Shown here in pieces: positions 36,327 to 44,900 of a stretch of DNA of 64,000 nt. The translations under genes and the position numbers were made by a program. This DNA comes from Aquabacterium sp. Lineage in GTDB: Bacteria > Pseudomonadota > Gammaproteobacteria > Burkholderiales > Burkholderiaceae_C. Every line of letters begins with the position of its first letter. The first letter of the stretch is position 1. The notes below the pieces were generated by a model. That model was not told the DNA's origin. It saw nothing but the letters and a program-made list of their open reading frames with translations, and ran no database searches. The stretch covers positions 1 through 64,000 of the forward strand of contig JAURXM010000025.1 of NCBI GenBank assembly GCA_030654395.1, given 5' to 3'.

Positions 36327-37030
36327 GCGAACTTGGCATCCGCATTGAGCACCTGCGCAAGCGCTTTGGGAAGGGCGACACCGCCGTCGATGCGCTCAAG
36401 GACGTGAACATGAGCGTTGCGCCCGGCGAGGTCGTCGGCTTGATCGGCCCGTCAGGCTCGGGCAAGAGCACGCTGCTGAAATGCCTGGGCGCCGTCATTG
36501 AACCCAGCGGCGGCAAGATGGTGCTGGGCGGCGAAACGATCTACGACGATGGCTGGAAGATCGCCGATCTGCGCGCACTAAGGCGTGACAGCATCGGTTT
36601 CGTCTTCCAGGCACCCTACTTGATCCCATTTCTGGACGTGACAGACAACGTGGCCTTGCTGCCGATGCTGGCAGGCCGCTCCAATGCCGAATCACGTGAA
36701 CGAGCCCGAGAGTTGCTGCTTGCACTGGACGTCGGCCATCGGGCGAAGGCTCAGCCTTCGGAGTTATCCGGTGGCGAGCAGCAGCGCGTGTCGATTGCCC
36801 GGGCGCTTGCCAATCGGCCACCCGTCATACTGGCTGATGAGCCTACCGCACCGCTGGACAGCGAGCGAGCCTTGGCGGTGATGCGCCTCCTCAACCAGAT
36901 GGCATTGCAGTACCACACAGCCATCATCGTGGTGACGCACGACGAGAAGATCATCCCGACCTTCAAGCGGCTCTATCACATCCGTGATGGCAGCACGCAT
37001 GAGGAAGCAGGCGAAGGCCGAAGCCTCTGA
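36323..37030 (+). CDS. ABC exporter ATPase, LolD/MacB/DevA type
   Basis: ATP-binding subunit of the exporter. From the ATG at 36323 the Walker A is GPSGSGKST (42-50), the Q-loop is FVFQAPYLIP, the signature is LSGGEQQR, Walker B is VILADEPTAPLDS and the switch His is in VVTHDEK. About 235 residues is normal for LolD-type subunits. An upstream GTG (36308) is in frame but lacks a good site. Together with the HlyD adaptor and FtsX-fold permease it forms a DevBCA/MacAB-like exporter; an outer-membrane partner is not in this operon. Confidence 0.92.
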   Translation: MSELGIRIEHLRKRFGKGDTAVDALKDVNMSVAPGEVVGLIGPSGSGKSTLLKCLGAVIEPSGGKMVLGGETIYDDGWKIADLRALRRDSIGFVFQAPYLIPFLDVTDNVALLPMLAGRSNAESRERARELLLALDVGHRAKAQPSELSGGEQQRVSIARALANRPPVILADEPTAPLDSERALAVMRLLNQMALQYHTAIIVVTHDEKIIPTFKRLYHIRDGSTHEEAGEGRSL

Positions 37031-37118
37031 CAGCGCGATCTGGCCTGCGCCATCAGGAACTGATTGGGCTTCACCCCATACTTGTAGTCCGCGCCAGCGA
37101 ACTATTGGTCCCAAGAAC

Positions 37119-37577
37119 TCATGGCGCGGTCGGCTTGAGCAATGCGCCAGTCACATCACGGACCTCGATGGTGATGGGGATGCCCTGCCCCACACTTTGC
37201 GTCACCGTGCAGTAGGCCTCGAACTGGCTCAGGACGCGATCAAGGTGTTCAAGCGTTTCCGCGGCCACCCCCAACTGCAGTTGAGCATGCATCGACAACA
37301 CCCGTACCCGACCTTCCGGATTGCGTCCCACCACGGCGTCTATGCTGCAACTCAGGGGATCAGGGCGTTGTTTGAATTTTCGCAAAGCGAAGAGCAAAGA
37401 ATCAGACAGGCAGTTGCCCACTGCGGCCGCCAGAAGTTGCACCGGCGAAGGCCCCAAGCCCTGACCAAGTGGCACAGGTTCGTCGCCCAGGATTGACGGA
37501 ACAGTTGCACCGAACTCGATCTTGAATTGGTAGTCCTGCTGCTGAGCCAGGGTCACCCTGACGTCTTGGTCTGACAT
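37119..37577 (-). CDS. OsmC family protein
   Basis: OsmC/Ohr-fold protein, 152 residues from the ATG at 37577. The two conserved cysteines are present in GNCLSDSLLFAL and YCTVTQSV, which in this family form the peroxidatic pair that reduces organic hydroperoxides or handles persulfides. It follows the broken metallo-beta-lactamase-fold gene by 10 bases on the same strand, so both belong to the unit divergent from the BigR-like repressor. Confidence 0.85.
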   Translation of the reverse strand: MSDQDVRVTLAQQQDYQFKIEFGATVPSILGDEPVPLGQGLGPSPVQLLAAAVGNCLSDSLLFALRKFKQRPDPLSCSIDAVVGRNPEGRVRVLSMHAQLQLGVAAETLEHLDRVLSQFEAYCTVTQSVGQGIPITIEVRDVTGALLKPTAP

Positions 37578-37587
37578 GTTGGATTCC

Positions 37588-38266
37588 TTAAAGTGTGTCG
37601 ATCGGAAGCTTGAGATACCGCGTGCCATTGGACTCGGCGGGCGGCAAGTGGCCGGCGCGGATGTTCACCTGGATAGAGGGCAGTATCAAGTTGGGCATGG
37701 CCAGCGTAGCGTCTCTGGCTAGACGCTGCTCGACAAACTGCCCCTCTGTCACGCCTTCTCTGATGTGGATGTTGTCTGCACGTTGCAGCGGCAACGGTAC
37801 TCATCGCTTGGCTTGGGCGGGCCACCGGGGGATAGTCGTGACACATGTACAGGCGCGTGTCGCCCACGAACACCGCATCGCCAACCAGGTACGCCAATTC
37901 GGCAGGCGTGTGACCAGGCACATGCCAAGCCGTTGCCACCAAGGTCCCGATGGAAAAGGCCTCTCCATCGCCGAACAAATGATCGAACTGCGAGCCGTCA
38001 ACCGCGAACTCTGGCTCCAGATTGAACAGCGACTTGAACACCTTCTGCACACGATCAATCGATCGCCCGATGGCGAGTTGCTGCGCCCTCACGAACGCGA
38101 TCACGGTGTCTGCCGACTCGTGCGACGTGCGGCCACTGCGTGGATCGAAACCAAGAACCGGATCAATGATGGCGCCATGCCCTCCCACACGGTCAAAGAC
38201 AGCGTGCGTGAAGGTACCAGTGGCATCGTCAAAGAAGGACTGAACCTGAGCTTGGGTGGTATTCAT
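37588..38266 (-). pseudogene. Broken metallo-beta-lactamase-fold gene, persulfide dioxygenase/Blh type
   Basis: From ATG 38266 the frame gives a recognisable MBL protein of the ETHE1/Blh group (VFDRVGGHGAIIDPVLGFDP, then FVRAQQLAIG and IDRVQKVFKSLFNLEP). The part that should carry the HxHxDH metal motif is absent: FVRAQQ joins directly to LAIGRSIDRVQ. A second gap removes the region between VFVGDT and RLYMCHDYPP that holds the bridging Asp. Near 37788 the frame then shifts; the C-terminus (RADNIHIREGVTE ... NGTRYLKLPIDTL) continues in another frame to 37588. It is divergent from bigR. Confidence 0.8.
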
Positions 38267-38309
38267 GGAGGCGCGTACCCGATATCCTTTGGATGACGCA
38301 ATGACTTTA

Positions 38310-38332
38310 TTGACAAACAATATATTTGTCAA
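38310..38332. promoter_or_regulatory. Operator of the BigR-like repressor
   Basis: Perfect 8-base arms TTGACAAA (38310-38317) and TTTGTCAA (38325-38332) flank a 7-base AT-rich centre. The site lies between the divergent bigR and MBL-fold genes and contains TTGACA-like elements, so binding would repress both directions. Known BigR sites are AT-rich palindromes in such gaps. Confidence 0.7.
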
Positions 38333-38345
38333 CATAATAACTTTT

Positions 38346-38750
38346 ATGAATGTGAAAACACCTTCACCGTCAATGCAATGCGTGCCCAAGCCCGACCTGG
38401 CAGTTCTGCAAGAGTCCGCAGAAAAGGCCTGTGCACTGCTCAAGGTCCTGGCCAACGTTGATCGCCTGGTGCTCATGTGCCGATTGGCTCAAGGAGAGTT
38501 CTGTGTGGGCGAACTGGAAGAGGATTTGGGAATCCGCCAGCCGACCCTGTCACAGCAACTGACCGTCCTTCGAGCTGAAGGGCTGGTCGACACACGCCGC
38601 CAAGGGAAAAACATCTACTACAGGCTGATCAGCGAAGACGCCGAAGCAGTGATGCAAGTGCTGCACGGTCGCCTTTGTGGTGCTGCGATGCCCACGAGCA
38701 TGCCTGCGAGCCCTGCCTCCCCTCAACGTAAAGTAAGGAACAAACCATGA
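38346..38750 (+). CDS. bigR: ArsR-family repressor, BigR/SqrR-like persulfide sensor
   Basis: Winged-helix repressor of 134 residues. The recognition helix is in LGIRQPTLSQQLTVLRAEGL, the wing in TRRQGKNIYYRL. Cys45 (LMCRL) and Cys111 (GRLC) lie 66 residues apart, the spacing of the redox pair in SqrR (41/107) and BigR (42/108), which form a tetrasulfide or disulfide on exposure to persulfide. Neighbours (DUF442, DUF2892, MBL-fold, OsmC) support sulfide control. The stop overlaps the next ATG (ATGA). The start at 38346 puts the operator outside the gene. Confidence 0.85.
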   Translation: MNVKTPSPSMQCVPKPDLAVLQESAEKACALLKVLANVDRLVLMCRLAQGEFCVGELEEDLGIRQPTLSQQLTVLRAEGLVDTRRQGKNIYYRLISEDAEAVMQVLHGRLCGAAMPTSMPASPASPQRKVRNKP

Positions 38751-39109
38751 CCTTGAGCGTCCCTACCACCGTCTTGTGCCCCGAGTTCACGGCGTGCGGG
38801 CAAATCTCGATTGCCGATGTCGCCGTGCTGGCCAAGCAGGGCTACAAGAGCATCATCAACAACCGCCCCGATGGCGAAGGTGGCCCCGGTCAGCCCCTGA
38901 GCGCCGACATTGAGGCTGAGGCCAAGGCGAACGGCATGCACTACGTGCACTTTCCGGTCCCCAACCCCATGCTGAGCGCCGTCCAGGTCGAAGCCTATCG
39001 GCAGGCTTGCGCCCACTTGCCGCATCCATTGGTGGCATTTTGCCGCTCGGGTGGCCGTGCCAGCGCCTTTTTCCAAGCATGTGACGGCCAAGTCGGCCGT
39101 CCTGCTTGA
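38747..39109 (+). CDS. DUF442 / TIGR01244-type sulfurtransferase-like protein
   Basis: Phosphatase/rhodanese-like domain of 120 residues often fused to, or encoded beside, Blh-type metallo-beta-lactamases in sulfide-responsive operons. It shows CPEFTACGQIS near the start, SIINNRPDGE, and the active loop CRSGGRAS at its end. The last residues after the loop do not look like the usual closing helix, so the C-terminus may be altered. It overlaps the bigR stop and is followed by DUF2892. Confidence 0.83.
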   Translation: MTLSVPTTVLCPEFTACGQISIADVAVLAKQGYKSIINNRPDGEGGPGQPLSADIEAEAKANGMHYVHFPVPNPMLSAVQVEAYRQACAHLPHPLVAFCRSGGRASAFFQACDGQVGRPA

Positions 39110-39136
39110 AATCCAAACCTCCTGAAAGAGATCATC

Positions 39137-39325
39137 ATGAAATCCAATGTTGGCGGCATCGACCGCATGGCACGTATCGGCGCAGGTGTTGCTTTGATTG
39201 CCTTGGCGGCCACTGGCGTGGTTGGCGTGTGGGGCTGGATCGGCGTGGTCCCACTGGCGACCGGCCTGATCGGCTGGTGCCCAGCTTATCTGCCCTTTGG
39301 CATCTCGTCCTGCAAGGTCAAGTGA
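39137..39325 (+). CDS. DUF2892 (YgaP-type) membrane protein
   Basis: Product of 62 residues with a basic start (MARIGAGVALIALAATG) and two hydrophobic helices (about 15-32 and 34-50), then WCPAYLPFGISSCKVK. The DUF2892 family includes the membrane half of the rhodanese YgaP and small stand-alone members in sulfur operons. It is the last intact gene of the bigR unit. Confidence 0.82.
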   Translation: MKSNVGGIDRMARIGAGVALIALAATGVVGVWGWIGVVPLATGLIGWCPAYLPFGISSCKVK

Positions 39326-39419
39326 ACGCATGAAGATGGCGGCCCGTCGTGACCCTGCGCGCACGGTTGTTGATCGCGGGCTGGTAGTCGGCCTGCAGTT
39401 GTCCGTGCAGCAAGCTGGC

Positions 39420-39600
39420 CCAGTGGGCTTGGCTGCTGTTGGCATCGCATCGGCGGTGGGCGCCGATCGGTGTTGCTCTGGCGCAGTACCTCCCCAACCG
39501 CCCGTTGCTGGCGGCCTTCGCTTTGACCATGTGCTGGGTCGCGTGGCACATGATCAAACCATCCCCGGACAAGGCGGACGCTGACCCAGCGCGGGATCTG
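39420..39600 (+). pseudogene. Fragment resembling the C-terminus of a TauE/SafE exporter
   Basis: One plus-strand frame reads IGVALAQYLPNRPLLAAFAL followed by TMCWVAWHMI, the pattern of the last helices of TauE/SafE sulfite/organosulfonate exporters. Upstream, the frame is interrupted and no start is seen. TauE-type genes commonly follow bigR operons, so a decayed copy is plausible; the match is short. Confidence 0.4.
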
Positions 39601-39652
39601 CCGTGCAAGGTCGCGCAAGCAGGCTGGCGATTGGTCTGGACCTCCAGTTGCG

Positions 39653-39739
39653 CCCGGGCTCGGCGCCGAGTTTGTTGCGCAATTCGTAGGTATCGGGCAT
39701 GCCACCTGTTCCTGCGCCCAATACAACGAATTGCTCCAT
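39653..39739 (-). pseudogene. 5' fragment of a sulfide:quinone oxidoreductase-like gene
   Basis: Minus-strand ATG 39739, behind a strong AGGAGG site, opens MEQFVVLGAGTGGMPDTYEL and RNKLGAE, the FAD-binding N-terminus of SQR-type flavoproteins. After about 28 residues the likeness stops (PGRNWRS...) where family members continue with the next beta strand. The rest of the gene is missing. The remaining non-coding DNA to 39811 holds nothing else I recognise. Confidence 0.55.
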
Positions 39740-39811
39740 GGCCCGCCTCCTCAGCCCCACGCTGAAAGGCCACTTGCCCTGGGGTTGGGGCAATTGGCCT
39801 GAATCAACCTC

Positions 39812-41206
39812 TCACGGCAAGCTCTGGTCTGCAAAAAATAGGTTCACGGCGCTCAGCGCTGCCTCGTCCAAGCCCCCGCAAGCGGCAGCCAGGTTCAATC
39901 TCCCGAGCAGCACCGCATGGCGGGCTTGCTGCAAGTTCACATCAACTGTCTGCAACGCGCGTTCGGCATCCAGCAGGTCCAGCACCGTGCGGTCACCCAC
40001 CTCAAAGCCGGTGCGACTCGCATCCAGGCGCTTGCCAGCCGACAAACGCGCCTGCTCCAGTGCTCGCACACGAGCCAATCCCGTGCTCACGGCCAACCAC
40101 GCAGCGCGGGTCTGCCGACTCACGTCGACCCGAACGGCCTCACTCTGCGACTGCGCCCTGTCGGCCAAGGCCATCGACTCGCGCTCCTGCGAGGACCGCA
40201 CGCCGCCGGTGAACAAGGGCACATTGAGCTGAAGGCCAACCCAGCGCGTCCCCGAACTGCCTTTGGCGTTGTCTGAGCCATTCGCATAAGGACCACTGCC
40301 CACGATGCGGTCATCACTGGCTCTGGCCACCAGGTCCAAGGTGGCGCCAGCCACCGCCCCATGTCGCGCCACATCGGCGCGGGCCAAATCGGCGGCCAAG
40401 CGCGCCTGAATCACTTGGGGACTGTCCGACTGTGCGCGTGAAAGCCATTCTTCCAAGGGCGGGAGCGCTTGAACCAAATCGAAGGACATCGGCAGATCGA
40501 CTGCCTGCTCGGCAGGCAAGCCAGTGATGTCGACGTAGGCCGCGTTGCTCAGCGTCAGTGCGTCTTGAGACGCCAGGACCTGAGTTGCCACCATGTCGTG
40601 CCGGGCCTAGGCGTCGTGGACTGCGGTGACTGGCACGCCACCTGTTTGGAAACGCTCTTTCGCTTCGCCCAGTGCCCGCTTGGCCGCGGCCTGTTCGCTC
40701 TGTGCGGCTTTCAATGCCACGCGAGCGGCCAGCACGTCGAAATGGGCCTTGCTCACCCTCAGGATCAGTTCTTGCTGAGACTGGTGCCACTGGAGATCTG
40801 CCAGCTGGGCTTGCAAGTCCAACTGGCTGGACGATGCGGTGCGATCGGCATTGATCAAAGGTTGTTGCAGCATCAGGCTCCACCCCTGCGCCCTGCCGCT
40901 GTCCACATTGGTCTTGAAAGCCACGTCAGACGAGGTGCCAAAGCCAGGCGCTTCAAAGCTCGCGCCGCTGGTACTGGTCTTCTGAGATGCCCAACCCAAG
41001 TTGGCGCCAGCTAGGACGGTGGGACGCCACAATGCCTTGGCCTGGTCAGACTTGCTCAGCCCAGCGTCCCGTCCGGCACGGGCTGCGGCATAAGTGGGGT
41101 CGTGCGCAGCCGCTGCACGCCAATCGGCCAGCAGGTCCTGACCTGCCTGCGCGCCGCAAGCGATCATCAGCAGACTGGCACTCACGGCCACATGACGAAG
41201 ACGCAT
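39812..41206 (-). pseudogene. TolC-family outer-membrane channel with one in-frame amber codon
   Basis: From ATG 41206, behind a GGGAG site inside the end of trxC, the frame encodes a signal peptide (ends near AQAG) and a TolC-type periplasmic/outer-membrane channel. At 40607-40609 a TAG interrupts ...VPVTAVHDA; the same frame goes on with ARHDMVATQVLAS and the second half of the family (LNVPLFTGGVRSSQERE, FEVGDRTVLDLLDAERAL). Families read EAQAR at this point, so a single CAG to TAG change fits. Full length would be 464 residues. Without suppression the pump operon lacks its own channel. Confidence 0.85.
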
Positions 41207-41208
41207 GG

Positions 41209-41649
41209 TCAAGCTCCCTTGTTGGCCGAAGCCAGTTGTGTGTCCACCCACTGGAGCAATTGAGGCCCCGACATCGCGCCTGATGCGCGAGCGATCTCTT
41301 CACCCCCGAGAAACAGGGCAATGGTGGGGATGCTGCGCACGCGATGTCGCATCGAGGCCTTGGGGGAGGCGTCGCTGTCCACCTTGACAAAGCGGACCCC
41401 GGGCCGTTGCGCCGCCGCCTGCGCAAAGTGCGGGGCGAATGCTTTGCAAGGGCCACACCATTCGGCCCAGAAGTCCACCAGCACGGGCACTTCGGTCTTG
41501 GCCAGATAGCCAGGCAAGCTGTCATCGCCCAGCGCCACGGGCGATGCCGGGGCCACCTCGGCGCCACAACGGCCACACACAGGGTATTCGCTCAGGCGTT
41601 CTGTAGGAACGCGATTGGTGGCCCCGCATTGAGGGCAGACGATGTGCAT
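41209..41649 (-). CDS. trxC: Thioredoxin 2
   Basis: Zinc-containing thioredoxin of 146 residues. The N-terminal zinc site is Cys5-x-x-Cys8 and Cys25-x-x-Cys28; the redox centre is Trp64-Cys65-Gly-Pro-Cys68, and SIPTIALF has the cis-proline. The start at MHIVCPQCG is fixed by the zinc finger; an upstream ATG adds ten residues. It sits inside the pump operon, between DUF2892 and the TolC-type gene, suggesting a thiol-linked task. Confidence 0.93.
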   Translation of the reverse strand: MHIVCPQCGATNRVPTERLSEYPVCGRCGAEVAPASPVALGDDSLPGYLAKTEVPVLVDFWAEWCGPCKAFAPHFAQAAAQRPGVRFVKVDSDASPKASMRHRVRSIPTIALFLGGEEIARASGAMSGPQLLQWVDTQLASANKGA

Positions 41650-41665
41650 GAGGTGCTCCTTGGGT

Positions 41666-41875
41666 TCAATCAGCGGCACGCAAGCCCAGCTTGCGCAGGA
41701 TGCGCTCCATCAGACACCAGCGCGTGAGACCGCTTTGCAGCAGGTTGATGCCAACGAACGCGGTGAACCACAGCCACATCGGACTCTGGAACAGGGGGCT
41801 GCCCTGCGCGCCCAAGGCCAGTGACAGGAGGATGAAGGTGCCCGCGATGAGGCGGGTGAGTTGCCAGGAAGTCAT
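41666..41875 (-). CDS. DUF2892 (YgaP-type) membrane protein, second copy
   Basis: Product of 69 residues with two hydrophobic segments (about 7-25 and 33-50) and ending in NLLQSGLTRWCLMERILRKL, the DUF2892 pattern as in YgaP. It is distinct in sequence from the copy at 39137. Placement between the RND pump and trxC, 16 bases before the latter, implies a shared function in the operon. Confidence 0.82.
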   Translation of the reverse strand: MTSWQLTRLIAGTFILLSLALGAQGSPLFQSPMWLWFTAFVGINLLQSGLTRWCLMERILRKLGLRAAD

Positions 41876-41906
41876 GGTGGTTTCCTTTCGAACAAAATGG
41901 GGGGAC

Positions 41907-44900
41907 TCAGGCACCGTGGCGATGCCGATAAGTGCGGAAATAGAGCAAGGGAATGACCACCAGGGTCAGCACGGTGGACACCAGAATCCCGAAGATCAGC
42001 GAGATGGCCAGGCCATTGAAGATGGGGTCGTCCAAGATGAAAAAAGCGCCCGCCATGGCCGCCAGGGCCGTCAGCGCGATCGGTTGTGCGCGGATCGCGG
42101 CCGAGCGGATCACGGCCTCGCCGAAGGCCACGCCCTCACGCAGCTGCAACTCGATGAAGTCGACCAGCAAGATGGAGTTGCGAACGATGATGCCCGCCAA
42201 GGCAATCATGCCGATCATCGACGTGGCGGTGAACTGGGCACCCAGCAATGCGTGACCTGGCATGACGCCAATGATGGTCAATGGAATGGGCGCCATGATG
42301 ACCAGGGGCGTGCGGTAGGAGCCGAACTGGGCGACCACCAGCAGGTAAATCAGAATGAGGCCCACACCATAGGCAGCGCCCATGTCACGGAAAGTCTCAT
42401 AGGTGATTTGCGATTCACCGTCCCACTTCAAGGACACGGCACGGTAGGGGTCCGTGGGCTGGGTGGTGAAGAATTCCTGAATGTGGCCGCCAGCCACGTC
42501 CAGCTTGGCGATGTCGCCACGCATGCCAGCCAGACCGTAGAGGGGGCTGTCCAGGCCCTTCACATGGCCTGTCTTCGCATCAGGCACGCCAGCCATGTCG
42601 GCCATCACCATGTTCACCGGCAGCAAGTCCTTGTGCCAGAGCGGCTGATCTTGCGTGGTCTGCACGACACGCACGAGTTCGGCAATCGGCACCAGGGCCC
42701 CGCTGTTCGATCGCACAGCCAGCTTCAACATCTCGCTGGTGTCGCCTTGGGTGCTCACCGGCAGGCTCAAGTGCAAAGGAACGGGGTACTTGGACTGGTT
42801 ATGCAGGTAGGTCACATCCTCGCCGGCCAGGCCAGCTCGCAAGGTCGTGACAATGGCAGACTGCGGCACGCCTAACATGGCCGCCTTTTCACGGTCCACC
42901 ACCAACAGTTGCTTGGGTGCCGTCGCGATGTCAGACGAGTCCACATCAACGATGCCCGTTGTCTTGTCGAACACGCCACGCACAGCACGTGCAGCGGCCA
43001 GGCGAGCTGCGTCACTGGGCCCATAGATCTCGGCCACGATGGGCGACATCACAGGTGGGCCAGGCGGCACTTCCACCACCTTGACACGGCCACCGCTGGC
43101 GAGGGCGATTTTGTGCAATGCCGGTCTCACCCGCATGGCGATGGCATGACTTTGCTCGCTGCGATGGTGCTTGTCCACCAGGTTGACCTGGATGTCGCCC
43201 ACCTCACCGCCTGCTCGCAAATCGTATTGGCGCACCAGGCCATTGAAGTTGATGGGCGCGGCGGTGCCGACATAGACCTGCCAGTCACTGACCTCGGGCA
43301 CCTTGGCCAACTCGGCCGACATGGCTTGCAAGACACTGGCCGTGCGCTCCAAGGGCGTGCCGGCGGGCATGTCCAGCACCACCTGAAACTCCGACTTATT
43401 GTCGAAGGGCAGCATCTTCAGCACCACCAGTTGCCCCACTGGCAACAACACCGACAGGGCAATCAAAGCCAGGATGCCCAGCCACAGCTTGAGGCGGTTG
43501 GCATGGCCTTTTTGCTTGTCCAGAAAGGGCCCAAACAAGGTGGTGAAGAACGGCAGCAACTTGCCGGTCAGACCGCCAGTGCCATGACCATCGTGAGAGC
43601 CTCCTGGGCTGACCTTCAACCAGCGGTTGGACAGCCACGGCGTCAGGATGAAAGCGATGGCCAGCGAAATCAACATGCCCATGGAGGCATTGATCGGGAT
43701 GGGGCTCATGTAGGGGCCCATCAGGCCGCTCACGAAGGCCATGGGCAACAAAGCCGCGATCACCGTCAAGGTGGCCAGGATGGTGGGCCCACCCACTTCA
43801 TCGACAGCGGCAGGGATGATTTCCAGCAAAGGCCGACCTGGCTTGAGCAGCATGTGGCGGTGGATGTTCTCCACCACCACGATGGCGTCATCCACCAGGA
43901 TGCCAATGGAGAAAATCAGCGCAAACAAGGACACCCGGTTGAGCGTGAAGCCCCAAGCCCAGGACGCGAACAAGGTGGTTGTGAGCGTCAGCGCCACTGC
44001 GCTGCCCACGATGGCTGCCTCGCGACGCCCCAGCGCGATGAACACAAGGGCAACCACCGCGGCGGTGGCAAAAAGCAGCTTTTGAATCAGCTTCTTCGCT
44101 TTGTCGTTGGCTGTCTCACCATAGTTGCGGGTGACACTGACTTCAACCTCGGCCGGCACGACTGTATTGCGCAACTCAGCGACGCGTGCGATCACGCCTT
44201 GCGCCACGTTCACGGCGTTCTCGCCTGACTTCTTGGTGATGGCCATCGTGACCGCATCGGCCTCTAGCGGCTCACCCGCTTCGCTTCGCTGTCCAAACCA
44301 AACATGGCGAGCGGGGGGCAAAGCCCCGTCGCTCACGCGAGCCACATCGCGCAGGTAGACGGGATGCCCATTGCGCGCAGCAACCACGAGGCTCGCCACC
44401 TCGTCGGCGTTGGACAGGAAAGGGCCCGACTCGATCGAGACAGACTGGTTCTCGGCTATGGTCTCGCCCACGGGCAGACCCATATTCGCCGATTGCAAGA
44501 CGCCGCGCAGGTCTGCCACTGTGACACCCGACGAGCGCATGCGACCAGCATCCAATTCAACATTGATCGCCCGCCCGGGCCCCCCCAATGTGCTCACGTC
44601 ACGGGTACCAGGCACCCGCTTGAGTTCGGCCTCCATGGCATGCGCCACGCGCTCCAGGTCGTAGGCACTCGGCGCATGGCCGCCTGGCTTTGTCGTGCCG
44701 TGCAAGGTCAAGGAAACGATGGGCACATCATCAATGCCCTTGGGGCGGATGATGGGCTCGCCCACGCCCAACTGCTGCGGCAACCAGTTGCGGTGTGCGG
44801 CCACCGTGTCATGCAGGCGGACAATTGCCTCGGTGCGCGACACACCGACCTTGAACTGCACGGTGAGCATGGCCACGCCGGCGCGCGACACCGAGACCAC

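Noticed and set aside
36600..37100. Minus-strand frames opposite the ABC ATPase gene
   Set aside because: Antisense to a well-conserved ATPase, no motif.
39812..41206. Two separate genes, or a frameshift, for the TolC-type protein
   Set aside because: Reading the bases around 40594-40630 shows one continuous frame broken only by TAG, so it is a nonsense codon, not a frameshift or two genes.
41691..44228. Two long plus-strand frames (41691-42875 and 42909-44228) opposite the RND gene
   Set aside because: Gln/His-rich antisense products without known motifs; the RND transporter on the minus strand accounts for the coding signal.
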